A DNA stretch of 64,000 bases, taken from positions 105,253 through 169,252 of the forward strand of contig JAUNWI010000004.1 in assembly GCA_030540395.1 (NCBI GenBank), read 5' to 3'. This document shows positions 1-7,628 of this stretch, piece by piece (the stretch's first letter is position 1; each line of letters starts with the position of its first letter). The translations under genes were made by a program, and so were the position numbers. The notes below the pieces were generated by a model. That model was not told where the DNA came from, did no database searches, and was given only the letters and a program-made list of their open reading frames with translations. This stretch comes from Phascolarctobacterium sp. Its GTDB lineage: Bacteria > Bacillota > Negativicutes > Acidaminococcales > Acidaminococcaceae.

Positions 1-486
1 GCCAAGCAGCTTTTAAATTCCTCTTACCCCAGACGCTTTTTGCTGTATTGTTTGGCCTTGAGCATGGGGCTTTACGGCGTTACGCAGGGGGCCTTGTTTG
101 TGGCGGGCAAGGGGCTTGAGCGTGGTGAGCAGGAGCTTGCTCAATACATAGTGTGGCAGGAGCGCATGGCTCAAAGCCAAAGATTGGAACAGACCTTGGC
201 AAGGTATCGCCAGCTTGACAAAAGAGTGAGGGAGGAAACAACCCAGGTAAGTGGCAGTGTGCAGCGTTTGGGGAAAAGCATCAGTGCGGGCTGTTGGCTG
301 GAGCTGTTAAAGGGCGATGCTAAAAGCAAGGAATGGCTGCTGGAAGGTGCTTGTCACCAGCCGGAGCTTTTAAGCCGGCTGGTGGATGATTTGCAGCAGG
401 ACCCTAAGCTGGTGCAGGTGCGCTTGCAGGGGAGTCAGCAGCAGGGCGAAAGCTTTACCTTCAGTCTGCTAGTAAAGGAAAAGTAA
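1..486 (+). CDS. PilN-like pilus assembly protein, 5' end cut by window edge
   Basis: The frame is open from base 1, so the N-terminus lies outside the window; the first start inside it is a TTG at 40. What remains is one hydrophobic segment near the start followed by a coiled-coil stretch rich in Gln, Glu and Arg and a small C-terminal alpha/beta part. This is the layout of PilN (GspL C-terminal-like), an inner-membrane protein of the type IV pilus or type II secretion alignment complex. The next gene, 1 base downstream, has the matching PilO layout, and that pairing is the main support. Sequence identity alone is weak. Confidence 0.55.
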   Translation, partial: AKQLLNSSYPRRFLLYCLALSMGLYGVTQGALFVAGKGLERGEQELAQYIVWQERMAQSQRLEQTLARYRQLDKRVREETTQVSGSVQRLGKSISAGCWLELLKGDAKSKEWLLEGACHQPELLSRLVDDLQQDPKLVQVRLQGSQQQGESFTFSLLVKEK

Positions 487-487
487 A

Positions 488-1120
488 ATGCAGAGCATAA
501 AAGAGTATTTTCAAAAGCAGGGAGTTGGCTTGGCACAGCTGTGCAAGTCAGGAGCTCTGGCAGCGGGAGTGCTAGTACTGCTTGTCACCATAATCAAGGT
601 GGCCGTGCCAAGCTATGGGGAGCTGCGGCAAATGTGGCAGGAGTACAAGCAGCAAAGAGCGGAGCTGGAGAAGCTAGAGGAGTTCGCAGCCCTGCATGCT
701 GATTACAGTGCTTATGAGGAAGCAAAATATAAAGAGCTGGTGCAGCTTAAGCAAAGACTGCAGCGGTTGAGGGATATTAATCAGCTGCAGGGCCAGCTAC
801 AGCTTTTGGCCGCTAAGCAGGGGGTGGTGTTGAAAAACATGCAGGTGCTTACGGAGCTTAAGCAGCAAAAATCTGTTAAGGATGAGAATACGATGAACGC
901 TAAAAATACCTCAAAGTCTGAGCAGGGTGAGGGAAATAAAGTAGCTTTGCGCACTATGCAGCTGAAGCTGGAGCTGACGGGTGATTATTTTGCTGTCCTA
1001 CGCTGGCTGCGCCAGGTGGAAAAGCTGCAGCTAGCGGTGCAGACAATACAAATTAAGGGGCAGGGAACTGGCATCGTGGCCGCAAGCATTGTCTTGGGGT
1101 GTCCTGTTATGGCCTTCTAA
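488..1120 (+). CDS. PilO-like pilus assembly protein
   Basis: A 210-aa protein with a single membrane segment at about residues 22-42, a long coiled coil (about 48-110) and a C-terminal domain separated by a low-complexity linker rich in Lys, Asn, Ser and Glu (about 130-155). This matches PilO, which pairs with PilN in the inner-membrane platform of type IV pili. It follows the PilN-like gene with a 1-base gap and is the last gene before a terminator. The C-terminal end is short for PilO and finishes in a hydrophobic run, so a recent frameshift near the 3' end cannot be excluded. Confidence 0.55.
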   Translation: MQSIKEYFQKQGVGLAQLCKSGALAAGVLVLLVTIIKVAVPSYGELRQMWQEYKQQRAELEKLEEFAALHADYSAYEEAKYKELVQLKQRLQRLRDINQLQGQLQLLAAKQGVVLKNMQVLTELKQQKSVKDENTMNAKNTSKSEQGEGNKVALRTMQLKLELTGDYFAVLRWLRQVEKLQLAVQTIQIKGQGTGIVAASIVLGCPVMAF

Positions 1121-1134
1121 GGGCAAAAGAAAAA

Positions 1135-1167
1135 CGCCACCGTGAGGTGGCGTGAAGGGTTTTATTT
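1135..1167. terminator. Bidirectional terminator between pilO-like and pentapeptide genes
   Basis: A 7-bp perfect stem (CGCCACC / GGTGGCG, loop GTGA) has an A-rich run on its left and TTTTATTT on its right. It can therefore end transcripts from both converging genes. Confidence 0.8.
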
Positions 1168-1923
1168 ATCTAGCTTGGCATGCTCCTTGAAGGCAGTACC
1201 GAATTGTGTATATTCTAGCTCTGCTCCCCGCAGGTCCGCATAATCCAGTACAGCTCTGTCCAGCAAAGCTCGATTGAGCTTTGCGTGCTGTAGATCACTG
1301 TGACTCAGTTTGGCACTGCGTAAATCAGCATTATTTAAATTGGCCTTGGCCATGTGGGTGCTGTACATGTTAGCGCCGTAAAAGCAGGCGTTGGGCAGAC
1401 TGGCATTGCGCAGCCAGCTGTAGGGCAGGCTGGCGTGGCTAAAGTCTGCGAAATCGCCCTGCACACCGTCCAGCACGGCTTCTTGAATTTGGGCGTAGGC
1501 AAGGCTCACATTGAGCAGCTTGCTCCCTTGGAGCTGGCTGCGAAAAAGCTGAGCTCTGTCCATTTTGGCGTTGGTAAAGTCCGCATCCGTAGCCTGGGCA
1601 TAGCTAAAATCAGCATCGGTTAAATCCGCATCCCGCAGGCGGCTGCGGTGCAGAATGGCACTGCGAAAAACAGCATTGTGCAGCTGTGCTTTATCCAGGT
1701 TAGTCCCATCCAGGCGTGCTTCGGTAAAATCCGTGCCTGCAAAATCTCGTCCGGAAAGGTTGTAGCCCGACAGGTCGGCACCGGAAAGGTCACCGCCGGG
1801 GCAGCTGGCCCCCTTTTGCACAGCGACTAAATCAGCATTGTTATAGGCTTGGGCAGTGGGAGACTCTAGAAGCACTATAAGACTTGCGGCAACGCTCAAA
1901 AGTAATAATTTTTTGCTAAGCAT
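1162..1923 (-). CDS. Exported pentapeptide-repeat protein
   Basis: A 253-aa protein with a clear Sec signal peptide (Lys-Lys, then Leu/Val-rich core, cleavage likely after Ala26). The rest is almost entirely tandem A(D/N)LXX pentapeptides, which fold as a right-handed quadrilateral beta helix. Pentapeptide proteins are usually cytoplasmic; the signal peptide places this one outside the inner membrane. It starts 20 bases after the HAD gene stops, on the same strand, so the two are probably co-transcribed. No enzymatic domain is visible and the role is unknown. A structural or envelope-surface function is only a guess. Confidence 0.85.
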   Translation of the reverse strand: MLSKKLLLLSVAASLIVLLESPTAQAYNNADLVAVQKGASCPGGDLSGADLSGYNLSGRDFAGTDFTEARLDGTNLDKAQLHNAVFRSAILHRSRLRDADLTDADFSYAQATDADFTNAKMDRAQLFRSQLQGSKLLNVSLAYAQIQEAVLDGVQGDFADFSHASLPYSWLRNASLPNACFYGANMYSTHMAKANLNNADLRSAKLSHSDLQHAKLNRALLDRAVLDYADLRGAELEYTQFGTAFKEHAKLDK

Positions 1924-1943
1924 ATGTTATACCTGCTTTCACA

Positions 1944-2639
1944 TTAAGCTTCATAAAAAAGCTTTTCCAATTCCTGGGGATCCTCGGGCAAAAAGTCGAT
2001 GATTTTCCAGGGCTTGCATTCGTCAAAATCCTCCCGCTTGTAGCCGGAGCCATCCAGTACAATTAAGCAAGGAGAGCCAATGGAATGGGCACATTTGACA
2101 TCATTGGGGGTATCGCCAATGAACAGCATTTGCTTGGGGTCAAAGCTTTGGTTATGGAGCAGGAAAAAACGGGAGAAGGCAATGCGTGCTAGCTCCTCAC
2201 GCTTTTCACTGACCTCGCCAAAAACGCTGTGGTCGAAGGAAAAATATTTATCCAGTCCGTAATAGGCCAGCTTTTCCTGAGCCCCACTGCGGGTGTTGCC
2301 CGTTAAAAGGCAGTTTAGGTATTTGCTGCCTGGCTGGCTAAAATATTGGAGCGTTTTTTCTACGTTTTTTAATACCCGACCCTTGTGCAAGGGCAATTGC
2401 TTGGGCAGCTCCATGTGATAACGAATAAGCAGACCTGCCGCTTCTGCACTGCTGCAACGACCTCTGAGCCTTGTAACTACAGATTTAATAATGTCAGAAT
2501 CAGTGCGTCCGGCAAGGCTTTGGGTAAAATCAAAGGCATCTAAAAAGTAATAATCCTTAATTACATTAATCATGGCATCCTTGCCGGCGCCGCCGGTGAG
2601 AATCAAGGTGCCATCCACATCCCACATGAGATATTTCAT
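1944..2639 (-). CDS. HAD-family hydrolase, phosphoglycolate phosphatase-like
   Basis: A 231-aa HAD-superfamily phosphatase. Motif I is DVDGT at residues 7-11 with the nucleophilic Asp7; motif II is the LTGNT segment around residue 113; motif IV is the FIGDTPNDVKCA region near residue 175. An alpha-helical cap (type C1) sits between motifs I and II, as in Gph/YjjG-type enzymes. The substrate cannot be told from sequence. The start has a strong AAGGGAGG site. The gene lies just upstream of the exported pentapeptide gene and downstream of the terminator of the SpeD-like gene. Confidence 0.85.
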   Translation of the reverse strand: MKYLMWDVDGTLILTGGAGKDAMINVIKDYYFLDAFDFTQSLAGRTDSDIIKSVVTRLRGRCSSAEAAGLLIRYHMELPKQLPLHKGRVLKNVEKTLQYFSQPGSKYLNCLLTGNTRSGAQEKLAYYGLDKYFSFDHSVFGEVSEKREELARIAFSRFFLLHNQSFDPKQMLFIGDTPNDVKCAHSIGSPCLIVLDGSGYKREDFDECKPWKIIDFLPEDPQELEKLFYEA

Positions 2640-2665
2640 GAAGTAAACCTCCCTTAAATTGGGGA

Positions 2666-2674
2666 ATTATAGCA
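2666..2674 (-). promoter_or_regulatory. Extended -10 promoter for the HAD gene
   Basis: On the minus strand the sequence reads TGCTATAAT about 27 bases upstream of the ATG. No good -35 hexamer is seen, so this would be a TGn extended -10 promoter. Confidence 0.5.
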
Positions 2675-2681
2675 ATACATA

Positions 2682-2708
2682 GAAAAAAGCTGCCACAAGG
2701 GGCAGCCT
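2682..2708 (-). terminator. Terminator of the SpeD-like gene
   Basis: On the minus strand GGCTGCC pairs with GGCAGC(T) across a short loop and is followed by a run of T. It isolates the SpeD-like gene from the HAD gene downstream. Confidence 0.7.
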
Positions 2709-2726
2709 TATCCTTTTACAACGCAA

Positions 2727-3209
2727 TTAGATAGAGCGGGGCTTCATCATCATTTTTTTCAGCTTACTGCCCATGCTGCTGGTAACATTCTTGGTACGGC
2801 GGATTAATTTGATTTTAGAGCGATGGGTGGGCTTCATATCATTTTTGCTACCAAAATCACCGCGGTCCAAAAGGGTGATTTTAGACTTGTCAGCATCGAA
2901 GGCTTCCCGCAGATTGCGTGCCAAGGCGGCAGGGTCAGCATCAGCGGAGCAGGTGAAGATATCACAGGTCATAAAACCCATTTCCGGATACACGTGCAGC
3001 GTTACATGTCCCTGTTGGCAAATAGCAAAGAGGGAATACTCCTTGGCACCCTCCTCCTGATTGCAAACAATCTGTTGGCAATGCATGGAAAATTGCTCGC
3101 AGCCCTTGCGAAGCAATTCTTCGGCTACAGTAGAAACGGAAATCTCCTCCGTGCCGCAATTATACATATCAATGGCAATTAATTTACCAAGAAAATTCTT
3201 CTGTTTCAC
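2727..3209 (-). CDS. S-adenosylmethionine decarboxylase (SpeD) homologue lacking the pyruvoyl serine
   Basis: A 160-aa protein starting at a GTG with an AGGGGTG site. It aligns with class 1B prokaryotic AdoMet decarboxylases: the core HVTLHVYPEMGF (68-79) and CDIFTC (82-87) correspond to HLTIHTWPE and DVFTC of the family. In active enzymes the protein cuts itself before a Ser in an ESH motif, and that Ser becomes the pyruvoyl cofactor. Here the motif is QGH (66-68), so the Ser is Gly67, while His72, Glu76 and Cys87 are kept. A strongly basic tail of about 40 residues follows the RG motif where the family normally ends. It is single-gene, with its own terminator. It may be a non-processing paralogue or regulator; decarboxylase activity is doubtful. 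Confidence 0.8.
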   Translation of the reverse strand: MKQKNFLGKLIAIDMYNCGTEEISVSTVAEELLRKGCEQFSMHCQQIVCNQEEGAKEYSLFAICQQGHVTLHVYPEMGFMTCDIFTCSADADPAALARNLREAFDADKSKITLLDRGDFGSKNDMKPTHRSKIKLIRRTKNVTSSMGSKLKKMMMKPRSI

Positions 3210-3293
3210 GTTTACACCCCTAAAAATAAAATAAGCAAATAGTGGCCCTCCCGGCTGTCATTTTTTAGACCTAGGAAGCTCGCTTACTCTTAT

Positions 3294-3299
3294 ATTATA
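3294..3299 (-). promoter_or_regulatory. -10 box of the SpeD-like gene
   Basis: TATAAT on the minus strand in the divergent region shared with recD2. No convincing -35 is seen. Confidence 0.35.
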
Positions 3300-3352
3300 G
3301 CTAAATTTTTAAAGGCTGTAAAGCTAAATGCTCCCCGGAAAGTGCTTTTTCG

Positions 3353-3361
3353 TGCTATAAT
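3353..3361 (+). promoter_or_regulatory. Extended -10 promoter of recD2
   Basis: TGCTATAAT ends immediately before an ATG at 3362 that has no ribosome site. This makes that upstream ATG an unlikely start and supports initiation at 3428. Confidence 0.5.
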
Positions 3362-3427
3362 ATGTATATGTTAGAAAAAACACTTGTTTCGTTCGCTAGA
3401 CAAAAAGTTTTTATTGGTGGTGAAGCT

Positions 3428-5593
3428 ATGGAAAAGCAGGAGGGCGTTGTTGCTGACATCGTTTTTCAAAGTGATGATGGCATGTACAGCGTACTGCGGA
3501 TAGAGAATAAAGCCTTGGGCAAATTCACAGTGGTCTATCGGGGACCGGCGCCGTATTTAGGGGAGCAAATCAGCCTTGAGGGTGATTGGGTGGAGCATGC
3601 CCGTTTTGGGCAACAGTTTAATGCTACCTCCTTACAGGTGATGCAACCTACTTCTGCGGCGGGTATGGAGCGCTTTTTGGCATCCGGAGCTTTGCCAGGA
3701 GTGGGGCCGGTGATGGCAGCACGCATTGTGGAAATGTTTGGTACGGACACGCTGGAGGTGCTGGAGCTTTATCCAGAGCGCCTGGCCAAGGTCAAGGGCA
3801 TCAGTGCCAAGAAGGCTGCTGCCATTGGGGAGGCCTATCAGGCCTTGTCCGGCCTCAGGGAGCTGATGCTGTTTTTGGAGTCCAACGGTGTTTCCAGCGG
3901 TTATGCGGCGAAGCTGCAGGCTGTGTATGGTAACACTGCCATTACACGTCTTAAAGAAAATCCCTACAGCCTTGCTCATGATGTGGTGGGTATTGGCTTC
4001 AAAACTGCGGATAGAATTGCCATGGCTATGGGCATGGAGCATGATTGCCCAGAAAGGCTCATGGCCGGCATTAGCTACGCTTTGATTTCGGCAGCCAGCG
4101 CCGGGCACACCTGTGTGCCCGAGGAGCTTTTGGTGCGGGAAACGGCCCGCGTGCTGGTGGTGGAGCGTGAGGCAGTGCAACAGGTCTTCAACGAGCTACT
4201 GCAAAAGGACAGGCTGCGCATGGAAGAGGTGGGCGGCGTGCGCTTTATTTATCCCGAATATTTATATCGGGCGGAGGTGCAGACAGCACGCCGCCTGCTG
4301 TATTTGCGGGATCTGGCCAAGCCCATTACAAGGGTGAATGCGGATGCGGTAATTGCTGCTTGGGAGCATGAGGCAGGCATTAAGCTGGCCGAGGCGCAAA
4401 GGCAGGCTATATATACAAGCCTTGAGCATGGTGTTTTTGTACTTACAGGCGGCCCTGGCACCGGTAAAACCACTGTTGTTAAGGGTATTTTGAACGTGCT
4501 GGAAAAGGCTGGCTGCCGCATCCTGTTGGCAGCGCCAACAGGCAGAGCGGCACGTCGCCTTGCTGATTCGGCAGGGCATCCAGCGCTGACGGTGCACCGA
4601 CTTTTGGAGTATCAGCCATCAGGCGATGGCTTGCTTTTTGGAAAAAATGATGAGGACCCGCTGGATGCGGAGGCTATTATTATTGACGAAGCCTCCATGC
4701 TGGACATTAATTTGACCTATCATTTGCTGAAGGCTGTTCCTGGTGGCTGTCGGTTGATTTTTGTGGGTGACGTGGACCAGCTGCCCTCCGTGGGGGCAGG
4801 GGCCGTTTTGCAGGATATGATTCGCTCTGGCAAAATGCCCGTAGTACGCTTGGAGAATGTCTTCCGCCAGGCGGAGGTGAGCCCCATTGTGCGCAACGCG
4901 CACAAGATAAATCATGGCCAGATGCCGGAATTTATTGCCGGCTTTAACAGCGAGTTTGCTCTGCAGGAGTTTACTGATGAACAGGCCGCGGCGGAATTTG
5001 TGGCCCGCACCTATGCGGACATGACGCGGGACGGCGATTGGCGGCGGGTGCAGGTGCTGACCCCCATGCATAAGAGCCCCTGCGGCGTGCAGAATCTGAA
5101 TAAATTGCTGCAGCAGTATATCAATCCTCCCAGTGCGACGAAGCCCGAGGTTAATATTCCCGGCAATGTGCTGCGAGTGGGGGACAAGGTGATGCAGATT
5201 CGCAATAATTACGAAAAGGATGTTTTCAACGGGGATATCGGTCGCATTTATAAAATCGAAGGCAAAACCGTGACTGTGGCCTATCCGGAGCGTCCTGAGG
5301 GTGATTATGTTTCCTATAGCCAGGGTGAATGCGACGAGCTGCAGCTGGCTTATGCCATGAGCGTGCACAAGTCCCAGGGCAGCGAATATCCCTGCGTTAT
5401 CTTGCTCATGGTACCCAGTCACTATGTCATGCTGCAGCGCAATTTGCTCTATACTGCCGTGACCAGAGCCAAGCAAAGAGTGCTGGTGGTGGGCAGCAAG
5501 CGGGCTGTTTTGACGGCGGTGGAGAACGACAAAACACGGCGACGTCACAGCCTGCTGGCAGAACGACTGCAGGAGGATACGGAGGTCTTTTAA
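3428..5593 (+). CDS. recD2: RecD2-type ATP-dependent DNA helicase
   Basis: A 721-aa SF1B 5'-3' helicase of the RecD2 (YrrC) family. An N-terminal OB-like part (EGVVADIVFQ) is followed by helix-hairpin-helix repeats (GVGPVMAARI, KVKGISAKKA). Then come the motor motifs: Walker A GGPGTGKTT near residue 350, DEAS, GDVDQLPSVG, and the C-terminal YAMSVHKSQGSEYP and YTAVTRAKQ. RecD2 acts without RecBC in repair and replication-fork maintenance. I chose the ATG at 3428 because it has a GGTGGTGAAG site and matches the family N-terminus; an ATG at 3362 sits on the -10 box. The stop overlaps the comF start by 1 base. Confidence 0.95.
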   Translation: MEKQEGVVADIVFQSDDGMYSVLRIENKALGKFTVVYRGPAPYLGEQISLEGDWVEHARFGQQFNATSLQVMQPTSAAGMERFLASGALPGVGPVMAARIVEMFGTDTLEVLELYPERLAKVKGISAKKAAAIGEAYQALSGLRELMLFLESNGVSSGYAAKLQAVYGNTAITRLKENPYSLAHDVVGIGFKTADRIAMAMGMEHDCPERLMAGISYALISAASAGHTCVPEELLVRETARVLVVEREAVQQVFNELLQKDRLRMEEVGGVRFIYPEYLYRAEVQTARRLLYLRDLAKPITRVNADAVIAAWEHEAGIKLAEAQRQAIYTSLEHGVFVLTGGPGTGKTTVVKGILNVLEKAGCRILLAAPTGRAARRLADSAGHPALTVHRLLEYQPSGDGLLFGKNDEDPLDAEAIIIDEASMLDINLTYHLLKAVPGGCRLIFVGDVDQLPSVGAGAVLQDMIRSGKMPVVRLENVFRQAEVSPIVRNAHKINHGQMPEFIAGFNSEFALQEFTDEQAAAEFVARTYADMTRDGDWRRVQVLTPMHKSPCGVQNLNKLLQQYINPPSATKPEVNIPGNVLRVGDKVMQIRNNYEKDVFNGDIGRIYKIEGKTVTVAYPERPEGDYVSYSQGECDELQLAYAMSVHKSQGSEYPCVILLMVPSHYVMLQRNLLYTAVTRAKQRVLVVGSKRAVLTAVENDKTRRRHSLLAERLQEDTEVF
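4102..4121. repeat. Perfect inverted repeat inside recD2
   Basis: Arms CGGGCACAC / GTGTGCCCG with a 2-nt spacer, inside the coding region. One of a set of similar intragenic palindromes in this window. Confidence 0.9.
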
Positions 5594-6327
5594 TGCTCAA
5601 GGAATATGGACGCGCACTGTCATATTATATGCGGGTGGTACGGGAGCTGATTTTTCCGCGCCGTTGTGCTGTGTGCGGCAACGTCATTGACACAGGTTAT
5701 CTGTGCCCTGTGTGTCGCAAGGGCTTTTTGCTACAAAAATATGTGCAGTACAAGCCCAGAGAAGAATATTTGGCAGGGCAGGCGGAGCCCTTGGCCTGCG
5801 ATGTGCTGCACAGCGTGCTTTTACTCTACAAATATGACGGCATTCTGAAGGATGCTTTGCACTCTATAAAATTTAATGCAAATGCCGCTTTATTGCCGCT
5901 GTTTATGGAGGAGGCAGAAGCAGCTTTGCCGCAGGCAAAGCTGCGTTGGCTAGGGCAGTACGATGTTATCACCTGCATCCCCACCAGCCCCGAGCGCAGA
6001 GCGCGTAGGGGCTTTGACCTGCCTGAAGCCCTCTTTGCACCGCTACTAGAGCAGCGTGGCGGCGAATTTCAGGCGCAGCTATTGGAGCGGGTGCGCCCCA
6101 CGGCGCCCCTCTTTGAGCTGGCGCCCCAGGAGCGGCGCAACGAGCTCGCTGGCTGCTTCGCGCTGAGCCGGTCGGCTCAGCGGCTCGTAGCAGGCAAGCG
6201 CGTGCTCCTGTGCGACGACATTTACACCACCGGCAGCACCATGGCGGAGGCCGCCGGGGTGCTGCTGGGAGCGGGGGCCAGCGAGGTGCATGGGTTGGCG
6301 CTCTGCGCAGCAAGCCACAATTGGTAA
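5593..6327 (+). CDS. comF: ComF-family phosphoribosyltransferase-like protein
   Basis: A 244-aa ComF-family protein. It has a zinc-finger pair (CAVC and CPVC, near residues 23-40), and a type I phosphoribosyltransferase fold with the PRPP-binding signature LLCDDIYTTGST about 40 residues from the end. ComF helps internalise transforming DNA in naturally competent bacteria, and is also widespread in species not known to be competent. The ATG overlaps the recD2 stop (TAATG), so the two are translationally coupled. The 3' third is much richer in GC than the 5' part and contains a perfect 10-bp inverted repeat. Confidence 0.9.
   Translation: MLKEYGRALSYYMRVVRELIFPRRCAVCGNVIDTGYLCPVCRKGFLLQKYVQYKPREEYLAGQAEPLACDVLHSVLLLYKYDGILKDALHSIKFNANAALLPLFMEEAEAALPQAKLRWLGQYDVITCIPTSPERRARRGFDLPEALFAPLLEQRGGEFQAQLLERVRPTAPLFELAPQERRNELAGCFALSRSAQRLVAGKRVLLCDDIYTTGSTMAEAAGVLLGAGASEVHGLALCAASHNW
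6161..6182. repeat. Perfect inverted repeat inside comF
   Basis: Arms CGCTGAGCCG / CGGCTCAGCG with a 2-nt spacer, in the GC-rich part of the gene. Confidence 0.95.
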
Positions 6328-6332
6328 TGTGC

Positions 6333-6377
6333 GTAATGTGCGCCATAAAGTACCATCTACTTCGTTGCGGCTCCTAG
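6333..6377. repeat. Partial copy of a dispersed palindromic repeat
   Basis: A 26-bp block (6352-6377, from ACCATC to CCTAG) is identical to 41398-41423, and the bases before it resemble the left end of that longer copy. The right half present at 41.4 kb is missing here. It lies between comF and the permease, about 25 bases before the permease ribosome site. Confidence 0.8.
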
Positions 6378-6412
6378 AAATGTTATGCAATCTTTTTATT
6401 ATGAGGAGAGAA

Positions 6413-7516
6413 ATGCTACTTAAGCTGAAACAATTTTTAAAGCAAGAGACTGTGCTGTGTGTGGCGCTGGCCTTGGCTGCTGTAAGCAGCCTGTTCCAGC
6501 GTCCCAAGCTTGAATATATCGATTTTGCCGTGCTCAGCATTCTGCTGAGCCTGATGCTGGTGGTGGCCGGACTAAAAAGCGTCAGCTTTTTGGACTGGAC
6601 GGCGCGGGAGCTTTTAAAGCGCTGCGCCAGCTGGCGCAGCGTGGTGCTGGCGCTGGTGGGGGTCACTTATGTGTCCAGCATGTTTGTCACCAACGATGTG
6701 GCACTGATTACCTTTGTGCCCTTGGCCCTCATTATCGGCAGAGCGCTCAAACGGGACGTGGCCCGGGTCATCATCCTGCAAACGCTGGCTGCCAATTTGG
6801 GCTCCATGGTGACGCCTCCTGGTAACCCTCAAAACTTGTTTTTGTATGCACATTATCATTACACAGCAGCCAGCTTTTTTGCCGTGATGGCTGTGCCGGG
6901 ACTGCTGTCCATCATCTATCTTGGTCTCCTCATTTGGCGGGGACGCAATGAAGCCTTAACGCTGGAGCTGCCCCAGCAGGCAAAGCCTGCTTTTTGGCAA
7001 ACCGTGCTGCTTTTGGCTTTGCTGGCTCTGAATATTGCTGCTGTGCTCCATTGGGTGGATAAAACTCTGGCCTTGGGTATCACTGTAGCCTATGTGCTGC
7101 TCAAGCAGCGTCGCTTGCTCCTAGAGGTGGATTACAGCCTTTTGGTCACCTTCGTGGGCTTTTTTATCTTCATCGGCAATATTAGCCACACTAGCTTGGC
7201 ACTCTACCTAAAGCAGTCCCTTTTGGGGACCGCAGCAGGCACCTATGCAGCTGGCGTGCTCGCCAGCCAGTTCATCAGCAATGTGCCAGCAGCTATGCTG
7301 CTGGCGGGGCTGACGACGGAAGCGGATGCCCTGCTTTTAGGTGTCAACATTGGTGGCTTGGGCACCTTGATTGCTTCCATGGCCAGCGTCATCTCCTATA
7401 AGCTCTTCGTGGCGGAGCATCCTTATCAAGCTGGCACTTATCTGCGGACTTTTTTATACTATAATTTTGCCGGATTGGTGCTTTTAGGTGCCCTAACTTA
7501 TGTCTTTGTTTTGTAA
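6413..7516 (+). CDS. ArsB/NhaD/SLC13-like ion transporter family permease
   Basis: A 367-aa membrane protein with about 10 hydrophobic segments. Two sequence features point to the ion-transporter (IT) superfamily of ArsB, NhaD and SLC13 carriers: a VTNDVALITFVPLAL segment and an NLGSMVTPPGNPQNLFLY segment, followed late in the protein by a second SNVPAAMLLAGL repeat half. These SN(D/V) and TPPGNPQN hairpins form the substrate and cation site in this superfamily. The substrate is not predictable (anion, arsenite, or Na+/H+). Start at 6413 uses the GAGGAG at 6403; an in-frame ATG at 6401 overlaps that site. Confidence 0.8.
   Translation: MLLKLKQFLKQETVLCVALALAAVSSLFQRPKLEYIDFAVLSILLSLMLVVAGLKSVSFLDWTARELLKRCASWRSVVLALVGVTYVSSMFVTNDVALITFVPLALIIGRALKRDVARVIILQTLAANLGSMVTPPGNPQNLFLYAHYHYTAASFFAVMAVPGLLSIIYLGLLIWRGRNEALTLELPQQAKPAFWQTVLLLALLALNIAAVLHWVDKTLALGITVAYVLLKQRRLLLEVDYSLLVTFVGFFIFIGNISHTSLALYLKQSLLGTAAGTYAAGVLASQFISNVPAAMLLAGLTTEADALLLGVNIGGLGTLIASMASVISYKLFVAEHPYQAGTYLRTFLYYNFAGLVLLGALTYVFVL
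6620..6641. repeat. Perfect 22-bp palindrome inside the permease gene
   Basis: Arms CGCTGCGCCAG / CTGGCGCAGCG with no spacer. Its central 16 bases are also found, in a different reading frame, in recG at 27526-27541. Confidence 0.95.
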
Positions 7517-7568
7517 GAAATATTACACTATTTGTTTACAATTCTGCCATCCTTTCTTGGGAGACGTA

Positions 7569-7577
7569 TGTTATAAT
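7569..7577 (+). promoter_or_regulatory. Extended -10 promoter before the 148-aa gene
   Basis: TGTTATAAT lies about 50 bases upstream of the start. No clear -35 box is seen. Confidence 0.45.
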
Positions 7578-7628
7578 ATGGATAACAAAAGCAAGTGAAT
7601 GTAGAAGCTAAACAAGGAGTGAGTGCCC

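Noticed and set aside
3210..3427. A SAM-type riboswitch controlling the SpeD-like gene
   Set aside because: No SAM-I, II or III landmarks are seen; only two divergent -10 boxes can be supported.
4619..5548. A 309-codon open frame antisense to recD2
   Set aside because: It has no ribosome site or recognisable protein family and lies entirely opposite conserved helicase motifs.
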